Shown here piece after piece: positions 9,125 through 16,503 of a stretch of 51,623 nucleotides of DNA (position 1 is its first letter; every line of letters begins with the position of its first letter). Source of the DNA: a virus. The position numbers were made by a program, and so were the translations under genes. The stretch covers positions 1 to 51,623 of the IMG/VR virus record IMGVR_UViG_3300031857_015110; one strand, written 5' to 3'. The notes below the pieces were generated by a model, which was not told the origin of the DNA, ran no database searches, and saw nothing but the letters and a program-made list of their open reading frames with translations.

Positions 9125-9394
9125 TCAGTTACCTGTCATACCCTTCGAAATGTTCTGATTCTTCTTATTCAGAAGCCAGCGAGGCTGAAGACCAGTCGGC
9201 AACTCGTTAGTGCCGTAGGTGTTCATAAGATCTTTTGCGCTTTTGAGATACTCGGGCATCCGAGCCTCATTCGCATGGGGTACAAGAGAGACCTTAGAGG
9301 TCGAAGTCTTTTTCCCCTTAGGACGGCCAGTAGCGCCGGGACCATAGGCGTTCTTCTGAACGGTCTTAGACCCCGGCGCTTGACCGAAATTCAT
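9125..9394 (-). CDS. Small basic protein of unknown function
   Basis: This protein has 89 residues. Its N-terminal half is Gly/Lys/Thr-rich (GATGRPKGKKTSTSK) and its C-terminal half ends in LQPRWLLNKKNQNISKG. Its stop lies 1 nt before the ATG of the next gene (9123), so the two are probably translated together. I see no recognisable domain. Confidence 0.6.
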   Translation of the reverse strand: MNFGQAPGSKTVQKNAYGPGATGRPKGKKTSTSKVSLVPHANEARMPEYLKSAKDLMNTYGTNELPTGLQPRWLLNKKNQNISKGMTGN

Positions 9395-9405
9395 TGGAGT
9401 TGTGA

Positions 9406-9768
9406 TCAGTCGTTGACGACAGTGGCGTTGAATCGCAGGATGCGGGTTTCGCTGCCTGCAACACGCTCAAAGGTGGGATGATCAGCCATCGCACCCTGAA
9501 CGAACTCCGACAATTCCATCGGAGCCTCAATCCAAGTAGCAGAACCGACGTGAGCCTTCTCACGAAGGGTCTCCATCGGGGTCTTGATCATGCCAGCCAT
9601 GGTCTGACGACCACGTCCGTCACCTTCGGTGTCGCCGTAAGCGCCACGACCGAATTCGAAAGGAATATCGGTATCGGTAGCGACACCCTCTTCGAAACGA
9701 AGCGGGCCACGACGGGTAAGGTTCTCAGCGTACGCATATTCGTAGCCGGTCTCAGGCGCATAAGCCAT
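9406..9768 (-). CDS. Hypothetical protein in the head-gene cluster
   Basis: This protein has 120 residues. The ATG at 9768 is chosen because AGGAG sits 8 nt upstream; an ATG at 9801 has no such site. The sequence starts with a Tyr-rich segment (YEYAYAEN) and has a Gly-rich centre. The C-terminus resembles a small folded domain (MELSEFVQGAMADHPTF). Function is unknown; its position between terminase and portal suggests a packaging or head role. Confidence 0.65.
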   Translation of the reverse strand: MAYAPETGYEYAYAENLTRRGPLRFEEGVATDTDIPFEFGRGAYGDTEGDGRGRQTMAGMIKTPMETLREKAHVGSATWIEAPMELSEFVQGAMADHPTFERVAGSETRILRFNATVVND

Positions 9769-9824
9769 TGGGGTGTCTCCTAGCGAGATAATGGGACCCA
9801 ATCAGTATGGCACAAGTATCGATA

Positions 9825-9848
9825 TCAGCGAAACCAAGGGGCTTCAAA
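9825..9848 (-). repeat. Second, recoded copy of the terminase 3' end
   Basis: The minus strand reads TTT GAA GCC CCT TGG TTT CGC TGA, which encodes FEAPWFR and a stop. The real terminase ends with the same seven residues at 10174-10197 but with different codons (GCG, TTC, AGG, stop TAG). The copy overlaps the stop codon of the ADP-ribosyltransferase-like gene and is 349 bp from the functional end. Confidence 0.8.
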
Positions 9849-10164
9849 GAATACGTTTAGGAGTGATAATCCCTGAATCTCTTACTAGTGATACAGGCAT
9901 ACCCCCCTCGGAAATATGAATTACGTCAGCCTCAGGTTTGTCTCCATACCAATCTCCCTTGGAGGGGTTGGTTGGAGATAACACAGACTCAACTACAGCA
10001 GGGTTATCTCCATGGGCATAAGCCTCTGCTACATATTTATCGGGAGAAGTCCAAATGACTTTTCCAAATTGATGTCCGTTTAGACGGAAGCCTTCCCGCA
10101 TGATGGATTCGGCGCTCTCACGACTAGTACCATGATATACGGTTGTAGGGTGTTCTGAATCCAT
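9844..10164 (-). CDS. ADP-ribosyltransferase-like small protein
   Basis: This protein has 106 residues. The order YHGTSRESAESIMREGF (10-26), then KVIWTSP (35-41), then YVAEAYA (44-50) matches the shortest members of the ADP-ribosyltransferase fold, which transfer ADP-ribose from NAD. His11 would be the first-strand NAD-binding residue. The third-strand catalytic Glu is not clear, so enzymatic activity is uncertain. The gene sits just after terminase and is flanked by two copies of the terminase 3' end. Its TAGAAT -10 element is built on the terminase stop codon, 6 nt before the ATG. Confidence 0.65.
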   Translation of the reverse strand: MDSEHPTTVYHGTSRESAESIMREGFRLNGHQFGKVIWTSPDKYVAEAYAHGDNPAVVESVLSPTNPSKGDWYGDKPEADVIHISEGGMPVSLVRDSGIITPKRIL

Positions 10165-10176
10165 ACACCTATTCTA
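10165..10176 (-). promoter_or_regulatory. Leaderless promoter of the ADP-ribosyltransferase-like gene
   Basis: TAGAAT (10171-10176, minus strand) ends 6 nt before the ATG, so transcription would start at or next to the start codon. The TAG of this hexamer is the terminase stop codon. There is no Shine-Dalgarno sequence. Confidence 0.55.
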
Positions 10177-11781
10177 CCTGAACCAAGGCGCTTCAAACGT
10201 CTCCACATATGGGGTTGTGTCGTTGATACTCATGGCGCAGGCGATAGCCAGCGAGTCCACAAAGTCGTCGTGGGAGTCACGCTCATCAGGCGGGGCCTGA
10301 ATAAGCATGTAGTTACCCTTGATGACCTTCTCGGCATCTTCCATCTGTTGACGGAATCGCTTCCAAATGCGAGTACGACGAGCCTTAGAGTGACCGGGGT
10401 AAACGATCATGCGTCGCTGAAGGAGAGCGATGAGATGCTTCCAACGCTCGCTCTGTGTCTTGATATCGGACGATACTGGTATGACCTCGCAGCGATGCTC
10501 CAAGAGCCTCTGAAGGCGCTCAGCGACTGCTGAACCCATACCCTGAGCATCAACGCCCACATAGGCGATGTTGTAGTTGTCCAAGAAGTCCACGATTTGG
10601 AAGTACTGGTCTTCCCATTCGGTGTTCTGAATCTCCAGCCAGTTCAGCACTCGGTGCTCTCGGAAGCCAGCAGGATCGGGATAGTCCCAATCCACCCAGC
10701 AGACGGTAACTACCGTGGAGTCCTTCACACGGGCAGGGTCGATACCGACCACTACCGGCGTGCGGTGCCATGATTTCACCAGTGGCATGGACGGATCGGC
10801 CAAGAAGTCCAAATCATCCTCAGCGACGAGCATGCCTCGGTCAAGCATCCACTTAAGGTTGTAGGACATCTGAAACTCGTCAGAATCCTCCCCTAGGCGC
10901 AACTTCTCCTGAACAATGAACTTGGCATAGTACGGGTTGTACTTACCTACAGTTCGATAGTCGTATTCAAAGTGATTCATACGACTTCGTCGCTGAGTAC
11001 CACGCCGCTTGTTCAACTGGATGGCCTTGTAGAAATCACCCTTGTGGAACGAAGGAGTTCCAATCTTCACCATGGTGCCTGCATAGGCGGCAAGCATGGG
11101 GTGGATGGACTTACGAACCATCGTGTCGTCGGCTTCCTGAGCCTCGTCAATAACTACGAGGTGATACGAAGCACCTTCGATCTTTGCACGAGGGTTAGCG
11201 GTAGAACGACGACATAGTGAGCCGGATCGGAGTTTGATCACCTTGGACTTACCGTCTACACGCTCATCCAGTTCGGGGTCATTTAGAAATTCCTGAGCGT
11301 GCTCAGATGTCAACTTATCCACAATGCGGCCATGCAAGAAGTCTGACTGACTATCCACAGGGGCAAAAATACCTACCCATAGACCACGCTTGAAACGCTC
11401 CAGCATCTCAAACGACATAGCCAGTTTAGGAAGGATCACCATGCAGCCGGACACGATGACTGACAGGGTCTCGGACTTACCGCTCTGACGGGACCAAAGA
11501 GCCGTGATCTCCTCGCCGTCCACCATTACTAGGGATTCAACGATCCGATAAGCCAACTGTCGCTGGTACGGACGAAGTTCAAGACCAGCAAACTCCTCAC
11601 AGAAGATGATGATCCGTTTGATTAACTGGTCAACAAAGTCGGCTGTCTCAGCGTCTAATCCGTAATCCTCTTCTTCCTCTTCGATGTCTTCCCGATCGTC
11701 ATCTTCGACGTAGTGATTTTCTTCGATGTCGTCAGGGTTACCTAGATCTTCGTAAGTTGGCACGACGACACTATAAAGCAT
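10174..11781 (-). CDS. terL: Terminase large subunit
   Basis: This 535-residue protein is the DNA-packaging motor. The ATPase has a Walker A variant SRQSGKSE (97-104) and Walker B LVVIDEAQ (208-215). The RNase H-like nuclease has Asp348 in VVVGIDPAR, Asp411 in VGVDAQGMG and HDDFVDSLA near 504-512. The N-terminus has an unusual acidic stretch (residues 18-40). It cleaves concatemeric DNA and drives it through the portal encoded downstream. The last seven codons are repeated, with synonymous changes, beyond the next gene. No convincing Shine-Dalgarno sequence precedes the ATG. Confidence 0.93.
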   Translation of the reverse strand: MLYSVVVPTYEDLGNPDDIEENHYVEDDDREDIEEEEEDYGLDAETADFVDQLIKRIIIFCEEFAGLELRPYQRQLAYRIVESLVMVDGEEITALWSRQSGKSETLSVIVSGCMVILPKLAMSFEMLERFKRGLWVGIFAPVDSQSDFLHGRIVDKLTSEHAQEFLNDPELDERVDGKSKVIKLRSGSLCRRSTANPRAKIEGASYHLVVIDEAQEADDTMVRKSIHPMLAAYAGTMVKIGTPSFHKGDFYKAIQLNKRRGTQRRSRMNHFEYDYRTVGKYNPYYAKFIVQEKLRLGEDSDEFQMSYNLKWMLDRGMLVAEDDLDFLADPSMPLVKSWHRTPVVVGIDPARVKDSTVVTVCWVDWDYPDPAGFREHRVLNWLEIQNTEWEDQYFQIVDFLDNYNIAYVGVDAQGMGSAVAERLQRLLEHRCEVIPVSSDIKTQSERWKHLIALLQRRMIVYPGHSKARRTRIWKRFRQQMEDAEKVIKGNYMLIQAPPDERDSHDDFVDSLAIACAMSINDTTPYVETFEAPWFR

Positions 11782-11797
11782 TTATCCACATATGCGA

Positions 11798-11825
11798 AGA
11801 GACCCCCACCGAAGCGGGGGTCTCT
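11798..11825 (-). terminator. Hairpin terminator upstream of terminase
   Basis: AGAGACCCCC (11798-11807) pairs perfectly with GGGGGTCTCT (11816-11825) around an 8-nt loop. It would end or attenuate minus-strand transcription coming from the small genes at 11.9-13.6 kb. The T-run is weak. Confidence 0.6.
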
Positions 11826-11906
11826 CTGCACATCTGACCAACTCGGGGAAGGGGACCAATCCAAGCACCCTGAGTTGAAATCACTTTACAACACGCTATT
11901 AAAACT

Positions 11907-12143
11907 CTACAAATCTGAGTCTTCGGGCTTGGGGATAGGAAGAACTGTGACTCTTTCCGCTACGAATGTTCGCATCGAATTCTTGCCTCCGGGGTCTTTA
12001 TCTCCCCCGAAGACAGTCACTGAACCGTCACTATCGTTGATCTTTACAAACTTGTATGGTCCACGCTCTCCGGCCACCGTCACAGGATGACCTCGCTGTA
12101 CTTCAGTGAGGGGAGGCGTTACTAACTCTTTCTTAGTGGTCAC
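11907..12143 (-). CDS. Small hypothetical protein
   Basis: This protein has 78 residues and starts at a GTG that overlaps the upstream stop (GTGA), so the two genes are probably translated together. The sequence predicts a compact beta-rich domain (VQRGHPVTVAGERGPYKFVKI) similar in look to small SH3-like or KOW-like barrels. No family is assigned. Confidence 0.65.
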   Translation of the reverse strand: MTTKKELVTPPLTEVQRGHPVTVAGERGPYKFVKINDSDGSVTVFGGDKDPGGKNSMRTFVAERVTVLPIPKPEDSDL

Positions 12144-12424
12144 TGCTGCGTTTCAGCCTTTTCACGCTTCTTCTTAGCCCGGTAATCGGAGTAGTACTCA
12201 CGATTGATCTGAACACATCGTTCGCCCTGACAGCCCTGCTGATAGCGGTAGATGCTTGCATCGGTGCAAACCTTAGAATCGCAATCAGGGTCGATTCCAC
12301 AAATGCCAGCCTGAGAAGTGACATTCGGGCGCATGCGACGACCCGGACGCTCCTTTTCAAGGAAAGCGATACGTTGCTCTAATGCTTCGATGCGCTCTTC
12401 GATTGTGACGCTTTTGTCACTCAT
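12140..12424 (-). CDS. Small coiled-coil and Cys-rich (zinc-finger-like) protein
   Basis: This protein has 94 residues from the ATG at 12424, chosen because GAGGAG lies upstream. Residues 6-26 form a short coiled coil. Five cysteines follow at 42, 48, 53, 65 and 70, ending in GCQGERCVQINREYYSDYR. That ending resembles a small Cys motif (GCRCxxCRxAxxxY) common in actinobacterial and actinophage proteins. A DNA- or nucleotide-binding role is possible but unproven. It overlaps the genes on both sides by a few bases. Confidence 0.7.
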   Translation of the reverse strand: MSDKSVTIEERIEALEQRIAFLEKERPGRRMRPNVTSQAGICGIDPDCDSKVCTDASIYRYQQGCQGERCVQINREYYSDYRAKKKREKAETQQ

Positions 12425-12698
12425 TTGATGACTCCTCGTGGGTTTCAATAATTAGTTGGTAGACGATTGATTGGTTGAGATCGTTCTTAACCCCATACCA
12501 ACCTGTGCTTCGTGGGTCTTCTTCCCAGTCAAGACTGTAAGGGGACCTCTGTAGAAGACCAATGAGTGATCTCCTAGTGTTTTCAGCGAAGGCCCTAAAA
12601 TCCGGCTTCGTACAATCCTCTGTAGGTTTGTAGTCCCGGTAGAGCCTTACTCTGTAGCGATTATTGTCAGGCGGTAGTTTCAGTTGTAGTTGGTCCAT
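12417..12698 (-). CDS. Small hypothetical protein
   Basis: This 93-residue protein has a beta-strand-rich N-terminus (RYRVRLYRDYK) and a C-terminal GWYGVKNDLNQSIVYQLIIE segment. It heads a short run of overlapping genes and is preceded by a leaderless-type -10, not by a ribosome-binding site. No family was recognised. Confidence 0.65.
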   Translation of the reverse strand: MDQLQLKLPPDNNRYRVRLYRDYKPTEDCTKPDFRAFAENTRRSLIGLLQRSPYSLDWEEDPRSTGWYGVKNDLNQSIVYQLIIETHEESSNE

Positions 12699-12712
12699 GC
12701 CCGCAGAGTATA
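12699..12712 (-). promoter_or_regulatory. Leaderless-type promoter
   Basis: TATACT (12707-12712, minus strand) lies 8 nt before the ATG at 12698. The short distance leaves no room for a Shine-Dalgarno sequence. Confidence 0.5.
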
Positions 12713-12730
12713 CGGATCATTTCGCACTAG

Positions 12731-12970
12731 TCAAGTATTCCGACTACTAAGTTCCTGACAACCAAGAGATGCCGTCTCAAGACTGACTTTCATCCAGTTA
12801 AGGATGGCTCCCTTGACGGCTTCATCGCCTTGTCGATACTGGGTGAGGGTGTACTGCGCTTCCATGAGATTGCTCTCAATCAGAAGGTACACATCCTCTG
12901 AAGGCATACCCTTCAACTTGGTCGGCTCAACCGCAGTCGGCTCAGTCACTTTGCGCTTTAGTAAACCCAC
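12731..12970 (-). CDS. Small helical protein
   Basis: This protein has 79 residues with a GTG start that overlaps the end of the upstream gene by 13 nt. GGAG is present upstream. The segment LLIESNLMEAQYTLTQYRQG followed by a second amphipathic helix resembles a small all-helical family common in actinophages; its function is unknown. Confidence 0.65.
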   Translation of the reverse strand: MGLLKRKVTEPTAVEPTKLKGMPSEDVYLLIESNLMEAQYTLTQYRQGDEAVKGAILNWMKVSLETASLGCQELSSRNT

Positions 12971-13200
12971 TTGCCAATCTCCTCAGGTGTCTTTTCCACC
13001 TCATGGATGATTGGCTTCTTGCTCTTTCGGCAGAAGCCTAGGTGGACGGCTCGGGAACCTACACGGAACCGGAGAGCGTGTCCAACTCGGAATGGAGGAG
13101 CCGTCTCGGCCATCCATGCAGTATCAAGGACCTTACCTTCGGCCCCATACTCTTTGGCCCAATACAGAGGACCCTTACCCTTGATATGTACCTGTGCCAC
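12958..13200 (-). CDS. Small hypothetical protein
   Basis: This protein has 80 residues with a GTG start and an AAGGA site upstream. The sequence is basic with alternating hydrophobic residues (HALRFRVGSRAVHLGFCRKSKK), which suggests a small beta-rich nucleic-acid-binding fold, but no family is recognised. It is part of the 11.9-13.6 kb minus-strand run. Confidence 0.65.
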   Translation of the reverse strand: MAQVHIKGKGPLYWAKEYGAEGKVLDTAWMAETAPPFRVGHALRFRVGSRAVHLGFCRKSKKPIIHEVEKTPEEIGKWVY

Positions 13201-13208
13201 GTTTTTCC

Positions 13209-13628
13209 TTACCTAACGTCCCAGCCCTCAGTCTCAATGCCTGATCGGTAATCAAGTGTAGGACTTTTACCGAGTTTCTTATCTTTGGCTGTCTGAGTTC
13301 TAGACAATAGACCACGACGGCCAGTATTTGACGGTTCGACAACTTCGTCCACAGTCATTAGGTCATATGAAAAATCGTTGAAAGGATTATTAATTCTCCT
13401 GCCCTTAGAAGTCGCACGGGCAAACTGGACGTACTGTGAGTACGGGATGTCTTCATATATCCCGTAGATGTAGCCCCAGTTCTTCTGATTCTTCCATTGA
13501 ACCTGAACTGCATTATTGGCGAAATCGTAGCGATAGCGACTTACTCGGGTAGAGGAAGGAGCCGAAGTCCAAGGGGACAAGTCCCATTCATTACCCCAAT
13601 CATCGGGGCGATCATAGACTCTTGGCAC
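13209..13628 (-). CDS. KTSC-domain-like protein
   Basis: This 139-residue protein starts at a GTG with GAGGAGGAG just upstream. Residues 26-90 follow the KTSC pattern: STRVSRYRYD, a strand with VQVQWKN, an aromatic strand with YIYGIYEDIP, a helix with YVQFARATSKG, and then RINN. KTSC domains are small beta-alpha folds fused to nucleases or RNA enzymes, or found alone in phages; their role is unclear. The basic C-terminus may be disordered. Confidence 0.75.
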   Translation of the reverse strand: MPRVYDRPDDWGNEWDLSPWTSAPSSTRVSRYRYDFANNAVQVQWKNQKNWGYIYGIYEDIPYSQYVQFARATSKGRRINNPFNDFSYDLMTVDEVVEPSNTGRRGLLSRTQTAKDKKLGKSPTLDYRSGIETEGWDVR

Positions 13629-13662
13629 GGCTCCTCCTCTTCCCTAGTAATTACTACCTATT

Positions 13663-14220
13663 CTACAACCAATTAAATTTCCTGCTACAACCCGGCCAAG
13701 CCGACCACCCGGATGAAGCAAGCACTCGCTCAGCAACAACTATCTGTTGTTCCCGGGTTGCCTCCCAAGGGTGTGGTGCGAATTCGCCACCACCAAAGGA
13801 CAGCCACGTTGAGTAACTGCGTTGATGCATAAACTGGAGTCCGCCACCAAAACCATTACCGGTGTTGGTCGCCCAGTTTCCTCCAGCCTCACACTGAGCC
13901 AATTGATCCCAGCGACTTCCGTCACCCGTATCATAATTAGGCTCAGCAGCAGGAGCGCTGGCTACTCGTTGTGATTCCCTTGCTTGCTGAGCCTTTTCGG
14001 ACTCAATACGGTTTGTTTCTGCCAAGAAGGCATCCAGTTCTGCGATCGCAACGTCAATGACGTGTTGATCGGAGGTTAGTGGAGGCTGCTCCACTACTGG
14101 TGCTTCTTCAGCAACAGTGATTACCGTTGTCTCGGAACCGTCCGCAAGTGCGACGGAGCCGATTGTGATTGCTAGGAATGAGAGTACTCCCAGTCCTAGC
14201 AATTTCTTTCCGTTTGTCAT
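13663..14220 (-). CDS. Secreted Rpf-like transglycosylase (resuscitation-promoting factor domain)
   Basis: This protein has 185 residues from the ATG at 14220, with AAAGGAAC upstream. Residues 1-26 form a signal peptide ([20 protein letters not shown]). A Glu/Ala linker leads to an Rpf domain (about 104-185) with [13 protein letters not shown]. Glu111 is the expected catalytic residue and Cys110/Cys178 the expected disulphide; GGGLQF and [13 protein letters not shown] also fit. Rpf enzymes cut peptidoglycan glycan strands and can wake dormant actinobacteria. Here it could help lysis or keep infected cells growing. It has its own -35/-10 promoter. Confidence 0.88.
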   Translation of the reverse strand: MTNGKKLLGLGVLSFLAITIGSVALADGSETTVITVAEEAPVVEQPPLTSDQHVIDVAIAELDAFLAETNRIESEKAQQARESQRVASAPAAEPNYDTGDGSRWDQLAQCEAGGNWATNTGNGFGGGLQFMHQRSYSTWLSFGGGEFAPHPWEATREQQIVVAERVLASSGWSAWPGCSRKFNWL

Positions 14221-14312
14221 GTGTTCCTTTCCCGAAAGCCCGATCAAAAACCCTTGTAGTTTCTGAACGGGTGGTCCTTCGTATTGGTTTCCGCAGACAA
14301 AGCGGTCTTACT

Positions 14313-14341
14313 ACTGTAACCTGTTATTCACCTGACTGCAA
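14313..14341 (-). promoter_or_regulatory. Sigma-70-type promoter of the Rpf gene
   Basis: TTGCAG (14336-14341) and TACAGT (14313-14318) on the minus strand are 17 nt apart. Transcription would begin near 14306, giving a leader of roughly 85 nt before the ATG at 14220. Confidence 0.55.
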
Positions 14342-14398
14342 ATAAAACATATCGTACTTTACTAATCACTAAGATTACCAAGGCTTGAAGATTAGGTG

Positions 14399-14410
14399 TA
14401 GAGTGGGTAC
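14399..14410 (+). promoter_or_regulatory. Leaderless-type promoter
   Basis: TAGAGT (14399-14404) ends 6 nt before the ATG at 14411, with no Shine-Dalgarno sequence between them. The remaining 14248-14410 divergent gap shows nothing else beyond the Rpf promoter. Confidence 0.45.
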
Positions 14411-14740
14411 ATGATTGAATCAAATGACTGGGACCACGATCATTCGGAATGTGACCACGATGGAGTAGATGACATTATGGTCATCGCCATTGCGGCAGAT
14501 ACTGAGACATGGCTTCCTCATCTCGTCCTTGGTGTTCCTGTTGACGAGGAAGAATCAATCGGTGGAATGGTCCCAGTTAGCCTTACTCCTGAAGAGGCAT
14601 ATCAGGTAGGGGCGTACCTCATTCAAGCCGCATCAACTGTGTCGTCTTTCTACAACGAACTTCTTGATAAGAGCATTGAAGAGCGCAAAGAGATCATCTC
14701 GTTAGAGAGTCACTTCTTGGATTCTTCATACCCTTTTTGA
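14411..14740 (+). CDS. Acidic hypothetical protein
   Basis: This 109-residue protein is very acidic at the N-terminus, with a His/Asp cluster (DWDHDHSECDHD) that could bind metal. A strand (MVIAIAADTETWLPHLVLGV) and a helical SLTPEEAYQVGAYLIQAAS segment follow. No family was recognised. Its 3' end overlaps the convergent gene at 14710-14988 by 31 bp. Confidence 0.6.
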   Translation: MIESNDWDHDHSECDHDGVDDIMVIAIAADTETWLPHLVLGVPVDEEESIGGMVPVSLTPEEAYQVGAYLIQAASTVSSFYNELLDKSIEERKEIISLESHFLDSSYPF

Positions 14741-14988
14741 GCACCTAGTCCCGCTACAGCGTCGATCACATAAGGCGTTGCAACAAAGACTGCCTGATCA
14801 AATAGCGTGGTGTCCTCACCCGACATTTCTTTTACTAAGACGTAAGTAAGAATTGCTTCGTTTACCGGGGTAAGTTTTACTTTTCGGGGGGTCACACCTT
14901 GGCGGCTAGAGATGGTAGGAGTGATCAGATCGTTGATGAACTTTCCGAATTTATTCATGTAGTTAGCGTAAGCGCTAACAATTTGCAT
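14710..14988 (-). CDS. Hypothetical protein
   Basis: This 92-residue protein is mostly helical with a Val/Ala-rich segment (LFDQAVFVATPYVIDAVAGLG) that is moderately hydrophobic but short for a membrane span. It is read on the minus strand between two plus-strand genes, and its C-terminal codons overlap the neighbour's. No ribosome-binding site stands out. The gene is plausible but less certain than its neighbours. Confidence 0.5.
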   Translation of the reverse strand: MQIVSAYANYMNKFGKFINDLITPTISSRQGVTPRKVKLTPVNEAILTYVLVKEMSGEDTTLFDQAVFVATPYVIDAVAGLGAQKGYEESKK

Positions 14989-15022
14989 GTCAAGTCTTTT
15001 GTTCCATATTCCTACCTTTGCC

Positions 15023-15039
15023 TGTGATAATCTTTATGC
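15023..15039 (+). promoter_or_regulatory. Extended -10 leaderless promoter
   Basis: TGT followed by GATAAT (15026-15031) ends 8 nt before the ATG at 15040. It matches the TGN-(C/G)ATAAT pattern seen before several minus-strand genes of the accessory island. Confidence 0.6.
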
Positions 15040-15258
15040 ATGGGAAAGAAGGCCATAGCCTTCCAAGTGAAGGACACAACCGTTACGGGCCTTGAACTAG
15101 CCTGCGGAAAATGCCCTATAGTGCTTGAGATAACCCATGAGGCTGCTTACCCTCTTCCAAAGCATAGATGCGCTGGCGACATCAGGGATTTCGATATTGT
15201 CATGGAATTAGATAGGTTAGTCACCCGACAAAGCCGTATCGATCGATACTGGCTGTAA
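15040..15258 (+). CDS. Small hypothetical protein upstream of the endolysin
   Basis: This protein has 72 residues. A CGKCP pair and a later PKHRCAGD could form a small metal site; the C-terminus is basic (RLVTRQSRIDRYW). It is the first gene of a plus-strand unit whose second gene, 13 nt downstream, is the endolysin. That suggests late expression. No homologous family was recognised. Confidence 0.65.
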   Translation: MGKKAIAFQVKDTTVTGLELACGKCPIVLEITHEAAYPLPKHRCAGDIRDFDIVMELDRLVTRQSRIDRYWL

Positions 15259-15271
15259 CCATAGGAGAGAT

Positions 15272-16330
15272 ATGGGCTATTACCTTCTTGATAACCCCCC
15301 TGCTTCACCCCAGTTCTACCCGTCTCGCAATAACGGTCTTAGTGGTGGCGTTGTCATCCACACAACCGAAGGTGCTGGTGGGGACACCGCTGCCGAGAAT
15401 ACAGCGGGCTTTATTTCCCGTAGATCCGATCCGGGCAGTTATCACATGATCGTTGATACGGATTCATCTGTAGCGATGATGCCTGATGATTATGTGGCCT
15501 TCGGAGTCGCAGCACCGGGCTTCAACAGCAAATGCTGGATGATCGCTATCGCAGCACGTTCTTCCGATCTTGACCCGAACAGCCCTTACACTCAGACCGA
15601 AATTGACCGTATGGGCGCTGAGATTGCTGCATTTTGGCAACGTAACGGTATCAACATCGCAGAAGCCTCACAGTTCATCGGTGAAGGTGTTAAGGATCGA
15701 CCCGGACTGGCACATCACGGAGATGTCCAACCAGCAGACCGTAGCGACGCTTGGAGCCGTCGTGAAGACCGCTGGATCTTCGACTCTGCTCTACTTCAGG
15801 CGATTGAACGTCATGCCGGTGTTGCCCCTGTAGCGCCTCCTACGCCCACTCAGCCGGTTCCTGTAGCCCCTGACACCGTTTGGCGTGTTGGTTCTACCGG
15901 TGACAAGGTCCGTTCGATCCAAGGGATTGTAGGCGTTGCTCAAGACGGCATCTTCGGTCCTCAAACCGAACGAGCCGTTATTCAATGGCAAAAGAACCTG
16001 AAGATCACCCCCGATGGCATTTGGGGTCCGGCAACCGAACAGGCGACACACGACCTGTTTGTGTTTCTGAACAACCTCCCTGCCGTTGCTCCTAGTAACC
16101 CATTCTTCGATGCCTTGAACGATGCCCGTACTCAGGTTCTTCGTCAGGGATCAAACGGTGGCGCTGTGAAGATTGCACAGTTAGCACTTAACGGCAAGGG
16201 ATATCGACTCGTCGGTGATGGCATCTTCGGACCAGCCACTGATAGTGCTGTTCGTCGCTTCCAATCATCCCGGGGCCTTCAGGCTGATGGTATTGTTGGA
16301 CCACAAACGTGGAACGCTCTGCTGTCCTAA
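15272..16330 (+). CDS. Endolysin: N-acetylmuramoyl-L-alanine amidase with two peptidoglycan-binding repeats
   Basis: This 352-residue protein degrades host peptidoglycan. Residues 1-175 form an amidase_2/PGRP-type domain, with zinc-ligand candidates in VVIHTTEG, SYHMIVD and LAHHGDVQPADRSD. A Pro-rich linker follows (APPTPTQPVPVAP). Two PG_binding_1-type repeats (about 205-260 and 288-350) each contain a DGIFGP/DGIWGP-type signature. It lacks a signal peptide, so it needs a holin; candidate holins lie at 50.6-51.2 kb. AGGAGAG precedes the ATG and a terminator follows the stop. Confidence 0.92.
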   Translation: MGYYLLDNPPASPQFYPSRNNGLSGGVVIHTTEGAGGDTAAENTAGFISRRSDPGSYHMIVDTDSSVAMMPDDYVAFGVAAPGFNSKCWMIAIAARSSDLDPNSPYTQTEIDRMGAEIAAFWQRNGINIAEASQFIGEGVKDRPGLAHHGDVQPADRSDAWSRREDRWIFDSALLQAIERHAGVAPVAPPTPTQPVPVAPDTVWRVGSTGDKVRSIQGIVGVAQDGIFGPQTERAVIQWQKNLKITPDGIWGPATEQATHDLFVFLNNLPAVAPSNPFFDALNDARTQVLRQGSNGGAVKIAQLALNGKGYRLVGDGIFGPATDSAVRRFQSSRGLQADGIVGPQTWNALLS

Positions 16331-16503
16331 ATAAGTTTCAGGTTGATCACTGATTCAACCGGAATTTGAAGTTCAACAAAACCGCTGCTGGAATACTCGG
16401 TAACGAGTTGAAGGCAGCGGTTTTTTGCTTCCGTAAGCCAACCAATGCTGTGGGTTGGGTCTCCGTTGTTATCCCAAAGAACTTCTACTGCTACGTCATG
16501 CAT
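16327..16503 (-). CDS. Small protein antisense to the endolysin terminator
   Basis: This protein has 58 residues and starts at an ATG that overlaps the stop of the phosphoesterase gene (TAATG), so the two are likely translated together. It has an even, globular composition (HDVAVEVLWDNNGDP, then SSGFVELQIPVESVINL). The end overlaps the endolysin stop by 4 bp. The plus-strand terminator hairpin of the endolysin lies inside its coding sequence. Function is unknown. Confidence 0.6.
   Translation of the reverse strand: MHDVAVEVLWDNNGDPTHSIGWLTEAKNRCLQLVTEYSSSGFVELQIPVESVINLKLI
16378..16426 (+). terminator. Rho-independent terminator of the endolysin unit
   Basis: AAAACCGCTGC (16378-16388) pairs with GCAGCGGTTTT (16414-16424) and is followed by more T residues. 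An inner hairpin, ACTCG-GTAA-CGAGT, sits in the loop. It lies within the convergent 58-residue gene. Confidence 0.75.

Noticed and set aside
15570-15833. 87-codon frame inside the endolysin
   Set aside because: Alternative frame of a clear amidase; no start signals.
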